A model generated the notes under the pieces. That model was not told where the DNA came from, searched no databases, and saw only the letters and a program-made list of their open reading frames with translations. Positions 43,951-55,761 of a stretch of DNA of 64,000 bases are shown one piece after another. The stretch's first letter is position 1. Every line of letters begins with the position of its first letter. The position numbers were made by a program, and so were the translations under genes. The stretch spans positions 174,628,556-174,692,555 of the forward strand of contig CP136067.1 of NCBI GenBank assembly GCA_032622095.1, in the 5' to 3' direction. Origin of the DNA: Siphonodentalium dalli (Eukaryota; Mollusca; Scaphopoda; Gadilida; Siphonodentaliidae).

Positions 43951-45209
43951 GTACTCCCGATTTTCGCCCCAAGTCGAGGTTGAACCTAAACGTTTTTTGA
44001 ATGTATTATATCATTTGACTCACACGTTCGGCAACGGGCAAGCGACATGGTATTGTCACATGTATCCCGAAACTATGTGTTAATGCAGTGTTATCAACTG
44101 TTATATGCCAGTTAGTTGTTTCACTGAAATAATCGTTTTAAATACAACATTGACTGTCGAAGTGCGGCGAATGTAATTAGTATAGGGGTCTTTATATTTC
44201 TTTAATACCGGGAAGGATTGTGGAAAAGAAGCACATGGATGACCTCTCCACTTACATGTAACATTCACGCCTTGAAATCGCATAGCATTACTGAGTTACG
44301 CCCTGGAGCCGAGAATGATGAAATGGGTAGTGTATGTCAATATTTTCATCTCATAATACATGTAATATGAAACAATATGTATATAGGCTCTGGGCTATCC
44401 CAAGCTGCTTCCCAGATGTAATTTGGTACGAAGAAACAGAGTCCCCTACGGTTGTGTCACTTATCTATGAAGTAATTTCTGTCCGGCAAATTGAATTCGC
44501 AGAATTGACGACTGCGAGTACGTTTGTGAGAAAATATTGACGTTGAAACTTCATGTCACTCACGGTAACTGTTTGTCGTGATTATCTTGTAGTTGTGCTG
44601 TTATAATGTAATATAGGCCCGACGATTACACACACAGCTCGCATGCCCATGCCTGTCATCTCGATATCGCAGCCGCAATTATGGATGTGGCACAATTACA
44701 ACTGATAGAAAGAACACAAATTCTAGTGACGAAGTACCCAATATAGTAGTTCCTTGTGCGAAAGGTGACAAATGAAACAGGTAACGTCATGATATGGCCT
44801 ATATATAGCTACTATAAAAAGACGATAACCGTACTCGCATATATAAACAGTATGCAAAGAATGTGCGATAAGAAAAACACCCAACACCGCGGGAGGACCC
44901 AACTGTTGAGCACCATGATAATTGTCTTGCCTTGACTTGTTCAAACTTTTAATGACGGCAAAAATTACAATTTGTGGACTGTGTAGTATAGACCTATGCA
45001 ATGCGACTCCCATTGCATATATAGCCGGTGTGTGGTGATTACCGGTGATACATGATGTGTCCCGGTGATTCCTGGTCGTATAAAATAGTTTTATAACTCG
45101 CCATCCATGCTTTCGTTGTGAGTGGATTACATTTAATCACGTTACGGTGTTGAGTGTTTGGCATATATCACACTCTTTATATACTGTACAATGCATAGAA
45201 ATATGTATT
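43951..45209. other. Non-coding stretch, nothing recognised
   Basis: Frames of 60-96 codons on both strands show no recognisable family. Confidence 0.45.
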
Positions 45210-45475
45210 GACCCTTCCATGACTTGAGTTTCCTGCAATTTTGCGAAAACCCTGTGCCAATCCATTCTCCTATATATATGCGAGTATCATATAGGGAGCA
45301 TCGCATATATAAGATAATACATTGGCCTGACAATATTTGCCTTGACCTTGTAAACAAGTGCATTCTCGTATATATGCGAAGCTCCCTATGGAAGATTCGC
45401 ATATATAAGCGAATGCATTGGCACATTATCTTTAATGCCGCATCAGCGCGGCTCCCGCCATGCATGAAAGGTTAA
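45210..45475. mobile_element. Double-palindrome element with CCCTTCCATG termini, copy 2
   Basis: It starts ACCCTTCCATGACTTGAG and ends ATGCATGAAAGGTTAA. Both internal palindromes are present (about 45257-45332 and 45358-45422), with centres of the TCCCTATGG type as at 13769. The arms are more diverged than in the TTAA-flanked copies at 30, 48 and 51 kb. Confidence 0.75.
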
Positions 45476-45508
45476 CATTCATCCACCGTGCCGTTTATGT
45501 CAACTCAC

Positions 45509-45740
45509 CCTGAGTACATGGCAAACACAGGGCATATGTTCTTACGAGACTGTGTAGGAGGCACCTCAAAGGAACCCAACATGGTCAATGTTATGTAGAT
45601 GATTGGATCGTTGGTCTCAGCCGAGACACAAGACTTTGTGTCTGATATTGTGTGACCCAACTCATAAAACACAGGGCCATTATTCGAACGGCGAGCCTTT
45701 TTGGCTGGCCACACCAGTAATTTTCTCTGTGAGATCTATA
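45509..45740 (-). CDS. Possible host exon, unrecognised protein
   Basis: The minus strand is open for about 75 codons and ends at AGG|GTGAGT, a good 5' splice site (about 45511-45505). A possible acceptor TCTCACAG lies just upstream of AGAAAATTACTGG. The translation contains RRSNNGPVFYELGHTISD and PIIYITLTMLGSFEVPP, which look more protein-like than neighbouring frames. I do not recognise the family. It could be a chance frame, an exon of an unknown gene, or a decayed transposon fragment. No partner exon was found. Confidence 0.25.
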
Positions 45741-45840
45741 ACAATTTATTTCCCGGGATGGTCTGGAACGCATTTCTACATTTTACAATGGGTATTAGTT
45801 CACTTCATTGGATTCCTGTCAGTCGGTGACTAGATAAACC

Positions 45841-46304
45841 ACTACGCCATTCAGAATACACCATCGCTATGGTAACAGAGATTTATCAATCAAATAGTTC
45901 TCACCAATTTAATTGAATTGTTTGAGAATTGGCTTTTTCGTCTCACTATTTACTCTCTGTGAACAAATTGCAAGTACGAATAAATTGTGGTACGGCCCCG
46001 TGTATGATATGGCACAAAGTTAATGAATTAAGCTATTTTGTCGAATACGTTGCGAATCGAAAACTAGATTGCAGTTTCTACTCATAACGGGCTATTTCGA
46101 GGTTTTGTCTTGGACTAGTACCAATAGTGGTGCCAATAACGTCAGGCGTTCGTTGCTGAGCAACAGTATCAATATATGTAATAAAACATGGACCCCGATG
46201 TGGCGTAGGTAAATTCAAACATTTATCGTCCTGGTATCTTTACAGAAACTCGATGGGGACACATCTATTATACATAATTTTTTGGCCTCAGAAGAGTCGT
46301 GAAT
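45841..46304. other. Non-coding stretch, nothing recognised
   Basis: No supported feature. Confidence 0.45.
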
Positions 46305-46309
46305 TTAGA

Positions 46310-46990
46310 AAAATCTCAACATGAAACAACAAAGAGCGTTCTTCGTTTGTCTACACCTGATATGGTCACAATGAAGAGAGTTTGTCTCACTTATATGCGA
46401 AACGTTTACAACAGATTGATATAGGTGAATTAAACTGAAATGGCTCATTCGAGCTTCCAAATTCTGTCTAATAAATTTGGAAGTCGGTATAAGATAGGTT
46501 GACAAATACTCGAAATATTGAATATACCGGCTTCATATGTTCTGACAAATAATTTCCATGGTTAGCTGGGGAAGCTGGGAGACACAGATTTCCAAGTGCA
46601 TTTTCAGAGACCAAATCCCTTTTTCGAAGATTTGTGACAAATATCTACACGATAACATCCAGTATACAATGTTTATTGCTATTTGTGGGTAAAAAAAATT
46701 ATGATATATTTTGAAGAAAAAAAAGACATGAGAAACAATTTCGGCTCGTGGAAATTTTTTATTTTACAGCTGATGATGACCCCCCATACCGCTTACGTGT
46801 CCGGATATTTTTCCGCCTCCCCCGTGGTCACAGCCATTTGGACAGCCGATATCAATGTTTCTCACATAGTTGAAATAAATGCTCTTTATTTATACCACAC
46901 CAGGGATATACTCACACGGAAGGCTCTGTTCTGTGTCATGCCGTGGACATGGCTGTTTGTTTTTTGTATGGGCCACAAACATGTTCAAAG
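46310..46990. repeat. Two decayed family G copies in opposite orientation
   Basis: 46320-46550 matches family G on the minus strand (AATGGCTCATTCGAGCTTCC, GATAGGTTGACAAATACTCG). 46840-46985 matches on the plus strand (AATGCTCTTTATTTATACCA, TGCCGTGGACATGGCTGTTT). The two face each other around an unrelated middle. Frames inside differ from those in the other copies. Confidence 0.6.
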
Positions 46991-47263
46991 ATGTATTTTG
47001 TATGACTGCAATGCGTCTCACTGTGACATCCAACGCTCGTAGAATAGTACTTCTAGTATTTCTGGACCTATTTCGACAAAAATAAAAAGCGAATATTATA
47101 AGGAGTATTTTGGAGCTCAAACAACCAAGTGGCTTTAATGTGGCTTTGGAATTTTTTCGTGCTACATGTAGATCGATATTTGATGTATTTGTCAACCTAT
47201 CTTATTATGTCTACCAATTAGCGTAGACATAACTTTTAAATTTATGTTCAAATGAGCTAGTTA

Positions 47264-47440
47264 TACAGTAATGCCCTAAATAAACGACTCCTCAACCACA
47301 GCAGAATTATGGGTAATTGTTCAGGATTTAGTCGGAAATATGGCTTGTTGCCATTCATCGGAAAGCTCCGACTAAATCCTGAAAAATTACCCATAATTCT
47401 GCTGTGGTTAAGGAGTCGATTATTTAGGGCATTACTGTAC
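47264..47440. repeat. Foldback hairpin, ~72-bp arms
   Basis: The left arm TACAGTAATGCCCTAAATAA through GGATTTAGTCGGA is mirrored by TCCGACTAAATCCTGAAAAA through AGGGCATTACTGTA, with a ~30-nt loop. Only a few mismatches. Confidence 0.9.
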
Positions 47441-47489
47441 ATGTCCGTTTATTGTTATCTTATATCAACCTAGCAGACAAGAACCATGC

Positions 47490-47585
47490 AAACGTGTACC
47501 GACATGTATACTGTATGTACTTCGTCGTCCGGGGACTGGTGCACCGACATGTATCCTGTATGTACTTCGTCGTCCGGGACTGGTC
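47490..47585. repeat. ~49-bp tandem duplication
   Basis: CACCGACATGTATCCTGTAT-GTACTTCGTCGTCCGGG and its near twin are adjacent. They differ by one base change and a one-base indel in the G run. Confidence 0.9.
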
Positions 47586-47778
47586 TATATTGGAGATAGG
47601 ACAGGATAGAATTGATTTTTTCGTGTAGGAAATAAAACATGACGTTCGTTATCCCCCCTAGACATCAATATATCTTGTGGGTTGTTTCTTATCGGAATGT
47701 AATCATTATTCGACTTCGGCGTTTATTGTCGTCTTATGTCAGAATATGTCGCCGGGTTATTACGAGATAAGTGAGATC

Positions 47779-47840
47779 AGACTGCTGATTGGACAGTGTG
47801 GAACACGAAGACTGCTGATTGGATAGTGTGGAACAGGAAG
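47779..47840. repeat. ~33-bp tandem duplication
   Basis: AGACTGCTGATTGGACAGTG-TGGAACACGA and AGACTGCTGATTGGATAGTG-TGGAACAGGA are adjacent. Confidence 0.9.
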
Positions 47841-48068
47841 ATTTATGCATGCAATCGTACACATAATATATATGTAGGCATGTGTATACGTCCATTGAGA
47901 ACATTAGTGGAATGAATGTATGCAGTCTACATATTATGGGAAGGTTATACAGTAGAGCCTGATACTATACATGTACATATAGTTAGTGGGTGTGTGTCAT
48001 ACAGCTATGTGCGCAGAATCGTTCTTATAGTGTATGTTGCAAGACGACTTATACACGCAGTGTGTGTT

Positions 48069-48158
48069 AGCGCTGCCACTTGGCAAATATGCCAATGGCA
48101 AAACAGATTTCCATTTGGCAAAAAAAAAAATTCATTTGGCAAAATATTTGGCAAGTGG
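48069..48158. repeat. Cluster of TTGGCA motifs
   Basis: TTGGCA or its complement occurs at least six times in 90 bp. One palindromic TTGGCAAATATGCCAA resembles a dimeric NFI-type site. It may be a decayed inverted repeat or a chance low-complexity patch. Confidence 0.4.
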
Positions 48159-48402
48159 GTTTTTAAATTATGTGATGTGAACCATCTAGTCATAAAACAT
48201 CATCAAATGTGGATTATCCGTTCCGTGTGCCGATTTACCTACAATGCAAAGGGAAATACAATGAACAAATGTATCAACCTAGCGGTCAGCAGTGGTACGT
48301 CGAAAGTGATACATGTATGTAATCTTCTTTATTGTCACAAACGGACAATACCTTCTTTCTGTATATATCAAACTCTCATCAACCAGTTACGACCGGGGTT
48401 AA

Positions 48403-48793
48403 CCCTTTACCCAACAGAAGGGCCCTGTGCCAATGCATTCTCTTATATATGCGAGTCGACCATAGGTCGCCTCGCATATATAAGAGAATGCATTGGCTTA
48501 ACACATTAAAAATTATAAAATTGTTAAAGATTGTAAGAAAAAATGTTTAAAAGTGTTAAAAAAAGATTTTTTTTAGGCCAATGCATTCTCTTATATATGC
48601 GAGGCGACCTATGGTCGACTCGCATATATAAGAGAATGCATTGGCACAGGGCTAACTGTAACTATCACAATATGGTCAAGGAGCCGGTTCCAATGATATC
48701 CATATTTGTATGGTTCTATTGAGACAGACCGAAGATATTTTAGGCGGTTGAAGCTTTATTTGGCCGGTTTTGGCCGGTTTGTTGGGTAAAGGG
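48403..48793. mobile_element. Double-palindrome MITE with TTAA duplication, copy 2 (opposite orientation)
   Basis: A 391-bp element with TTAA on both sides (48399-48402, 48794-48797). The palindromes are at 48429-48497 and 48577-48645. The unique ~120-bp arm lies on the right, so this copy is inverted relative to 30141-30532. Confidence 0.95.
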
Positions 48794-48797
48794 TTAA

Positions 48798-49925
48798 AAT
48801 ATGACAGGCAGAAAAAGAGATGTTCTGAAATTTTTTCATTGATGCTTTGATGAGTTTATACTGGATATATTGTACTCCACGTATTACGGTACCAGCGAGT
48901 ATATATATAGTAGTATAATAGGTTAATTAGTGGAAGGTGAATAGCGAGCGACGGATTAATTGGCGGCTAGGCTTTGTTTGTGTCACACACACGTATACAC
49001 ATGAGAGATATACAACAATATATACAATTACATAATATAGAGACATTAAGATGGGTTGCTATTCAGGATATTCATGATATACATATGTGTCCTACCAATA
49101 ACAACAATACTGTTTCTCTCTTCACGTGTGTGATAGCTCACCCATGAGGACTAAATGGTGCACAAAATGCTTATGAACGAAAAACATTCAATAAAAAGTT
49201 CACCCACGTTGTTTATGGTTGTAGGAATCAAACCCACTCAGCGACTGGCAGCCAAATGAATACATCAATAAATCTTGTGGAGATAGCCGATCCAGTATTA
49301 GGAACGTCGATAAATCGAAGATATTGATTATTCGATACCAGAAGTGGTTTTTGAGATCAGTGATATATACCACCATTGAGAAAATTTATTAGAATGAATG
49401 TATACAGTATGATATGAGGTCAGTAGGGCCTGATGGTTGGGAAGCTATGTGTAAAATTGTTCTTGTGACGAGGTTAGGAAGACTTAATTGTACATGCAGG
49501 TGTACATGTATAATTATATAGTATAGTCATATACAGCCCATTGATACACTTAATAAAAATGAAGGTGCATATAAGAATTGTGGTAAATTGTAGTTGAACT
49601 TCCGACTTGGGAGATATGTAGAAATGCATATAGTAAGTCTATCTTGATTGTTTTGAGCGTCATTTTCTGTATGCAACAAGGTCCAATGATCTCCCATATT
49701 TACGGGTTATGTTACCAAGTAACGGATGTTAAAATATTGTTAAAATAAGATCATGACAAATAGCTCTGATCGCAAGCCATGATTTAGTGATATAATAACT
49801 ATTTGATTTCTACAAGTATATCCCTATAGAATCAACGTGATTTCTGTAAGTTCGATGAAATGATTCGGTATTGGTTTCAACCCTTGTTTTTACTCAACAT
49901 AGTCGATATCAGTTCCCCTGCACAT
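48798..49925. other. Non-coding stretch with one decayed family M fragment
   Basis: Around 49785-49890, GATTTAGTGATATAATAACT through TGATTCGGTATTGGTTTCAA resembles the array units at 52.3-54.6 kb. Otherwise nothing is recognised. Confidence 0.45.
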
Positions 49926-49927
49926 AT

Positions 49928-50387
49928 GTGACCCGCCATATCAAATCCAGTCGGAAGTCGGGATTTTTTTTACCCTGTGCCAATGCATTCTCTTATATAT
50001 GCGAGTCAACCATAGGTCGCCTCGAATATATAAGAGAATGCATTGGCCTAACAATTTTTATCATGTTTTTTAAATAAATGTTTCTTACAATTTTTAGGAC
50101 ATAAAATAAAAATCCATTACCCTGCCGCGAGCCCCACACAGTATAGAAGCATATAGAAGAGTGTCGTCTGCTCATGTTTGTCTGGGGCTCTGTATGGGTG
50201 AAATTATATTGTTATATAAATTGTTAAAGAATACAAGAACAAATTATTAAAATTGTAAAACAAAATTGTTAGCCCAATGCATTCTCTTATATATGCGAGG
50301 CGACCTATGGTCGACTCGCATATATAAGAGAATGCATTGGCACAAGGTAAAAAAAAATCCCGGACTGGATTTGATATGGCGGGTCAC
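49928..50387. mobile_element. Double-palindrome element with GTGACCCGCC termini, copy 2
   Basis: The ends GTGACCCGCCATATCAAATC and GATATGGCGGGTCAC are inverted. Two full palindromes lie at 49979-50047 and 50273-50341. The ~225-bp spacer matches that of 17699-18126. ATAT flanks both sides. Confidence 0.9.
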
Positions 50388-51348
50388 ATATTCGTGGAGT
50401 TCTTAACGGCACGATGGCTACATGACAGGGCTACCTTGCCTGGGAGAGTTTTCTTGTATCCCCGTACTGTTCTGTCCACTATAAATCACCCTAGACACCA
50501 CAGGGGCGCTCCTTGTTGTAATTAGTCAAACCCGACTCCGGTTCTCAAAAAGGCATTTAAATCTTGCCATAGACTTAATGTTGCATTCAGGGTTCGGGTA
50601 TATGTAATGATATAATTACTCCGGGTCCCAAAATGACATACTCATGTTGCAAGAGATTTATAGATACATCCATGGTTTGAAGTCTATCTCGAACACACTC
50701 ACCTTGCCAAACGCCATGCAGGGTTTACCCCCCCCCCCCTTGATGAGTCGGTAAGACCGCTGCTATCGGCGACATTTTACCCACATTTGGTGGACTTCCG
50801 CGATGTTAAAATATATACTAAGCAAGCAGTGCAAAATGCTGCCCTTATTAAGCACACAAAATATCGAACAAAATTTGTGTGGTTTCGTACCTTAGAACTA
50901 TATTACGAAACGGTGTGATTTGGTTCTCCGATTATTTTATCAACACAAAAGTCTGAACGTACATGGACGACAATGTCCCGACAACACGCATGGCAAGTCA
51001 GACACAAGAGTTCTAATTTGCTCCAATTTTGACGAGTTGTTTGCGAAAATCGTCAACAAAATTACCACTCTGATCCTCCATTCTATCATTAAGTTTTTAG
51101 TGCGGGAATTGTTCTCAAAGCACATAGGAAATTTGACTTTAGGGCGATCGGTTTTCGCTATTTTGTTTGGAAAACCCCGTGCTAAATATAGAAATGGCAG
51201 ACTGGTACCCATCTGGTGACAGAGTCAGAAAGGAAGTATGACTGGTGCTCTCTAGTAGAGATTGTCACCTTGCAACAACAACACGACATCGTTTGATATT
51301 TACAAGTCTACACTGAAGTATATTATACATGAGTATGGCACCGGTGGT
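50388..51348. other. Non-coding stretch, nothing firm
   Basis: A fragment with TTGCATTCAGGGTTCGGGTA near 50580 resembles family M. A C-run lies at 50730-50739. Frames at 50920-51219 on both strands are unrecognised. Confidence 0.45.
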
Positions 51349-51396
51349 TTAACCATTTCTGTACTAAATAGTCATGCATGAGTATTTATCTCTTAG
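51349..51396. repeat. 48-bp direct repeat, left of the MITE
   Basis: The 48 bp from TTAACCATTTCTGTACTAAA to TTTATCTCTTAG recur at 51789-51836 with one mismatch, so they bracket the MITE exactly. Confidence 0.9.
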
Positions 51397-51788
51397 CCCT
51401 TTACCCAACAAACCGGCCAAAACAGGCCAAATAAAGCTTCAACAGCCTAATATATCTTCGGTCTGTCTCAATAGAACCATACAAATATGGATATCATTGG
51501 AACCGGCTCCTTGGCCACATTGTGATAGTTACAGTTATACCCTGTGCCAATGCATTCTCTTATATATGCGAGTCGACCATAGGTCGCCTCGCATATATAA
51601 GAGAATGCATTGGCCTAAAAAAAATATTTTTTTAACACTTTTTAACATTTTTTCTTACAATCTTTAACAATTTTATAATTTTTAATGTGTTAAGCCAATG
51701 CATTCTCTTATATATGCGAGGCGACCTATGGTCGACTCACATATATAAGAGAATGCATTGGCACAGGGCCGTTCTGTTGGGTAAAGGG
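51397..51788. mobile_element. Double-palindrome MITE with TTAA-type target, copy 3
   Basis: A 392-bp element in the same orientation as 30141-30532. Palindromes lie at 51546-51614 and 51694-51762. The right flank is TTAA; the left flank is TTAG. The element sits between two copies of a 48-bp direct repeat. Confidence 0.93.
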
Positions 51789-51836
51789 TTAACCATTTAT
51801 GTACTAAATAGTCATGCATGAGTATTTATCTCTTAG
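51789..51836. repeat. 48-bp direct repeat, right of the MITE
   Basis: Second copy of 51349-51396. Its last base is the first G of the adjoining Harbinger-like MITE. Confidence 0.9.
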
Positions 51837-52244
51837 GGTATACGTTCATACACTCATAAATTTGGCATTCTTTTGCGGGTATTTCGGTAATAGAAAGTTA
51901 CAATGAGCTAGAAACCGACCACAAAAAGGCTTCTAAAATACATCTGTACCACAGCTCACTACATGAGAAGTAAAAACCATGTAGTTCTGTCAATAGCGAT
52001 GCTATCGAAATTTGCCGCCATTAAATAACATGCAATTATCTCGCAAGATTTAACCATACCGGAATGCTAAGGCAATGTGCTAGTAGCACCGTTACAAGTT
52101 GAACTGCCGAAATTTTAATTTTCATGTCGTTAGCTTTGATATAAATATGCATTTTATGCGCGTGTTGCCCTTTATATTCTGGCACCATAACGATTTCCAT
52201 GAGAAAATGCCTTGAAAACTTGCCAGTGTATTAACGTACCCTCA
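51833..52244. mobile_element. Harbinger-like MITE, family E, copy 2
   Basis: The element spans about 51836-52241 with ends GGGTATACGTTCATACACTC and TGTATTAACGTACCC. TTA lies at the left and TCA at the right, a decayed TWA target. The interior matches 18906-19317 (for example TATATTCTGGCACCATAACG). Confidence 0.8.
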
Positions 52245-52263
52245 AGAAAGGTTGAGATAAGTT

Positions 52264-52292
52264 CAGGAAGCTCCAGTCATGGAAGGGTTAAT
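52264..52292. mobile_element. Solitary CCCTTCCATG-type terminus
   Basis: CTCCAGTCATGGAAGGGTTAA matches the right end of the 13769 element. No palindromic core is present nearby. Confidence 0.5.
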
Positions 52293-52589
52293 TGTATTCT
52301 GATCAGTGATATATATTTGATATTTCTCGCCAAGATGTAAGTCATACGTCCCTAGAACTCAACATGTGCGGGCAGTTGGTGTGTTTAGTTTTGTGGCACG
52401 AAGCTGATCAGAAACTTTAATTGACATGTATTCTGACCAGCGATACATCATATATCAGAATGCTAACCCGGATGTAATGAACGAATTACTCTGAGATTTC
52501 CGCCACAAACACATAATCAACTCGATTTATATAAGTACGATGGTATATGGCTCGATATTGGCGTCCAGGTCCCAAATGGGTATATTAAA

Positions 52590-52890
52590 GATACATAATC
52601 CGAATTAACGCTCTTAAATTACTATTACTTTGGCTTCGGGGGTAAACAATGTGTTATTCGAGTCGAGGAACCCACCCACCAAAGCTCAGAATTATCAGAT
52701 ATATACATGTTTTAATATGTTATTTTTCACCACCTGAAATATTTGGCGGCCGAGCAAATATTCGACGAGCCGACATAATATCGATACCAAATTGCATTGA
52801 ACAAAATGTTGATATATAACACGTTTTGGAAAATGGATTATGATAAATAAAGCGTCTTTTGAAGAAATCTTGTTGGAATATGATGATACG
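52590..52890 (-). repeat. Family L repeat, copy 2
   Basis: Reverse-complement partner of 38098-38500, with the TTTGGCTTCGGGGGTAAACA and AAAGCGTCTTTTGAAGAAAT blocks. It is embedded in the family M array. Confidence 0.75.
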
Positions 52891-53527
52891 GGGGGGGGCA
52901 TCGAATCGGATTGTGTACATTTAAGGCTGCAATAAATTTAAAGATGCATTCAGGGTTCTGTGCCAAGGTAAGCCTACAATTCTCACACTCCGTGACCTAT
53001 ATTATTTTAAACAAAAAACAGATCTTGTTTTTCGTGACTGGAGTAATGGGCCCCAAACCATTCATTGCACATTCAATAAGACAAAATAAGATACGAACTA
53101 CCATGACAGCTATAAAAAACGACATTTCACATTTGAAACCTAGAATCAATTGAAATGAGAGACATATATTTTAATTCCCAGAATGTGATAAATGCGAGCA
53201 GTTGCTATGTTTAGTTTATTGCACTAAGATTACAAGTAGCTTTAATGGCCTTCTGATAAGTGATATATGTTATATCCGATTGCTAACCAGGATTTAATGA
53301 CATAATTACACTGAGATTTCCGCCACTAAACCCCCACATAATCAACGCGATTAATATAAGTAAGATGACCTGACTCGTTACTGGCGTCCAGGTCCCAAAT
53401 GGGTATACTAATTTTACAATAACTTTAAAGGTGCATTCAGGGTTCTGAGCAAATTTTGACCAAGGCAAGACTGAAATTTTCAAAGTCCGTGACCTGTAAT
53501 ATTTAAAAAAAATCTCGTGTTCATATA

Positions 53528-53981
53528 TGAGGGTATCACCCCCCACCTTTTCAGTACGCGGGATTCAGGGTGTTTTGAAGTCGTACGCGGGATTTATACC
53601 CCGGAATTAACTGGTATTCGGGTTCAAGCAAAACATCTTGGACGCAGGTTTTGATGGCGCAAAATAATATTTTGTGCTAGTTATCTGTGTGAATGAGTGG
53701 GTAAAATAGCATCTTGGGCATATTCGACCACCATGCCGTCATAAAGTATCATTAATCGTATCATAACGGCCTCATAACGCCCATAATACTCTACTCCAAT
53801 ATCATGTCAGGTATAATGGATCATAATGTGTCTATGTAACTTCTGCTTGTATCTGTCTGATATTAAAACAGTCATTTTGTATGTCATTTATTGCATATTA
53901 TTTCTTAACATGTATTCAGGATTCACCCCCCAAAATTAACTGGTATTCAGGATTCAGGGGTGAGGAGGGGTGATACCCTCA
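53528..53981. mobile_element. TIR element TGAGGGTATCACCCC
   Basis: The ends TGAGGGTATCACCCC and GGGGTGATACCCTCA are inverted. CATATA lies at the left and CATATT at the right, a possible 5-6-bp duplication. Subterminal GGTATTC-GG-TTCAGG motifs recur at both ends. A 454-bp insert in array unit 2, without an ORF. Confidence 0.8.
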
Positions 53982-54170
53982 CATATTAACAGCCAATAAG
54001 ACAGCACTTAAAAAAAAAACATTTCCAATATGAAACTTAGATTCAATTAAAATGAGAGACATATATTTTAATTCCCAGAATGTGATAAATGCGAGCAGTT
54101 GCTACGTTTAGTTTGTATCGGGAAGATTACAAGTAGCTTTAATGGCCTTCTGATCAGTTTATATGTTATA

Positions 54171-54500
54171 TAGAGGATCTCACATGAGTTTCTATTTTAT
54201 ACGGAATTTATCAACCGAGTTCACTAAATTCGATTTGAGCCGAGGTTTACCGAGGCTCAAATAGAATTTAGTGGACGAGGTTGATAAATTACGTATAAAA
54301 TAGGACGAGTGTGAGATACTTTTTATCAGATGATCAAATAAACGCGAAGCAATGCGAAATATCCACAGAAAACAACGATAAAAACCGCAGCGATCGCATG
54401 TCATTTGAAGAACGATGTGACGTCATCTCACGCGCTGATATTAAACGTGTCTCTTATCGATAATTATGAAACTGCTTTTATGGGCAAATTATGTGATAAA
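54171..54500. mobile_element. Foldback element, family A, copy 3
   Basis: It runs TAGAGGATCTCACATGAG to ATGTGATAAA. It interrupts an array unit between GTTATA and GATTGCTAACC; the neighbouring unit at 53270-53290 reads across this point without it, which defines both borders. Slightly more diverged than copies 1 and 2. Confidence 0.9.
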
Positions 54501-54640
54501 TAAGATTGCTAACCAGTATGCAATACTATAATTACTCTGAGATTTCTGCCAAAAAATCCCTACAGAACCAACAAGTACAATAGTACGATGTCATGACTCG
54601 GTATTGGTCTCAGGGTCCCAAATGGCCATCCCAGTTCTAG

Positions 54641-55760
54641 TTTATCGCGGCCATGTTGATTGATTGTGCGCAATGCTAAATGACGCGGGAAATCAATTTA
54701 TGATTGGTAATTCACTCCGGGCCTAGGGATAAATATCAAATTTAATTATTGGGAAGTGTAGCGTTTGGGGTCATTTCCGAATGTGTACCATATAAATGCA
54801 TACGATAACAGCCGACTCCGATGAATGGTCCTGCCGATACGAAATTACTATTAATTTCACCATCTATAGTGGCTCAATGTACCTGTGGTTTGGTACGTGT
54901 GTAATGATGGTCTGAGGTATTGGTTGCATTTCTCAACGGGCGGCGGAGGTTGCGCATATATATTATATAATGTATCGGCTCATCACCAACGAATCCGAAC
55001 TTTACAACGAACATGCTATGGCTTCTAATTAAACAATACATTTATAAGACTAAATTCAAGCCAATTAACTTATCGCTAAATGTTTTCCTCAAAGAATTGA
55101 ATTATAGATACCAATGTGAGAAGTATACCACACGATGCCAATCGAAACAACAAGAATTTTCGAAAAACTGGTTCCTTTTAGAAAAGGCTATACATATACG
55201 CACGAGTCAACACCAATAAACTTGAGTGTCCTGGAAATTATCTTTTCACCAGTTCGAAAATGCGCTTAATTACTATACCCAAGAAATACTATTACCGACC
55301 CCCCCCCCCCCCAAATAAAATACCACAATGCCGTCCATAGTTAGATGTCGTACCGATGCGCCGTACACAGGAACAAATTTCAAAGATTTAAAATCTGAAT
55401 TACTATATAAAAATCAACATATATTCGATTTATCCCTATTCACATGTAAGTCACTGGGTGCATGTGCATATGATGTACGAAAGACGTGTAAATGAAGTGA
55501 GCGAGATGTAAGCGAATTGGAACAATGTCACTTTATCTATTATAGCATGTAACTTGACATTCATTAATTGATGTCTGTTTATTCCAATAATAATAAAAAA
55601 ATATTATATAGTGTCTGTGGGATGGCACATTATCAACTCCCGACTGTGTTTCTTGTAATGGTGTTCTTATTTTATATTCAACTTCCGCCATCCAATGACC
55701 TCAAAGCCGACAGGGCGTGTGTGTGGGTTGTAAAGTATACGCCTATCATACGATGGGTAG
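54641..55760. other. Degenerate family J sequence and low-complexity DNA
   Basis: 54770-54960 carries family J blocks (GCATACGATAACAG, CGAAATTACTATTAATTTCA, TGGTTGCATTTCTCAACGGG). A C14-type run lies at 55297-55311. No gene is supported. Confidence 0.55.
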
Positions 55761-55761
55761 G

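Larger units (their letters stand above)
52300..54640. repeat. Family M degenerate tandem array, about three units
   Basis: Units near 52300-52990, 53155-53525 and 54045-54640 share TTCTGATCAGTGATATA, GATTGCTAACC, ACTCTGAGATTTCCGCCA, GGTCCCAAATGGGTATA and GCATTCAGGGTTCTG. The second gap is filled by a TIR element (53528-53981), and the third unit is split by a family A element (54171-54500). Short frames inside are not conserved between units. Confidence 0.75.

Noticed and set aside
47916-48509. 197-codon plus-strand frame
   Set aside because: Its end lies inside the TTAA-flanked MITE and its start in AT-rich DNA; no family resemblance, and other MITE copies have different fused frames.
49195-49255. 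Possible tRNA T-arm (GGGTTTGATTCC on the minus strand)
   Set aside because: No A-box, acceptor stem or anticodon arm can be paired around it.
30141-51788. Palindrome-rich MITEs as a CRISPR-like array
   Set aside because: The repeats are inverted pairs within transposon ends with TTAA targets, not direct repeats with unique spacers, and the genome is eukaryotic.
54780-54870. Hammerhead-like GATGA...CGAAA string in a family J unit
   Set aside because: The other family J units lack the CUGAUGA box (they read GAATGGTC), so the match is chance.
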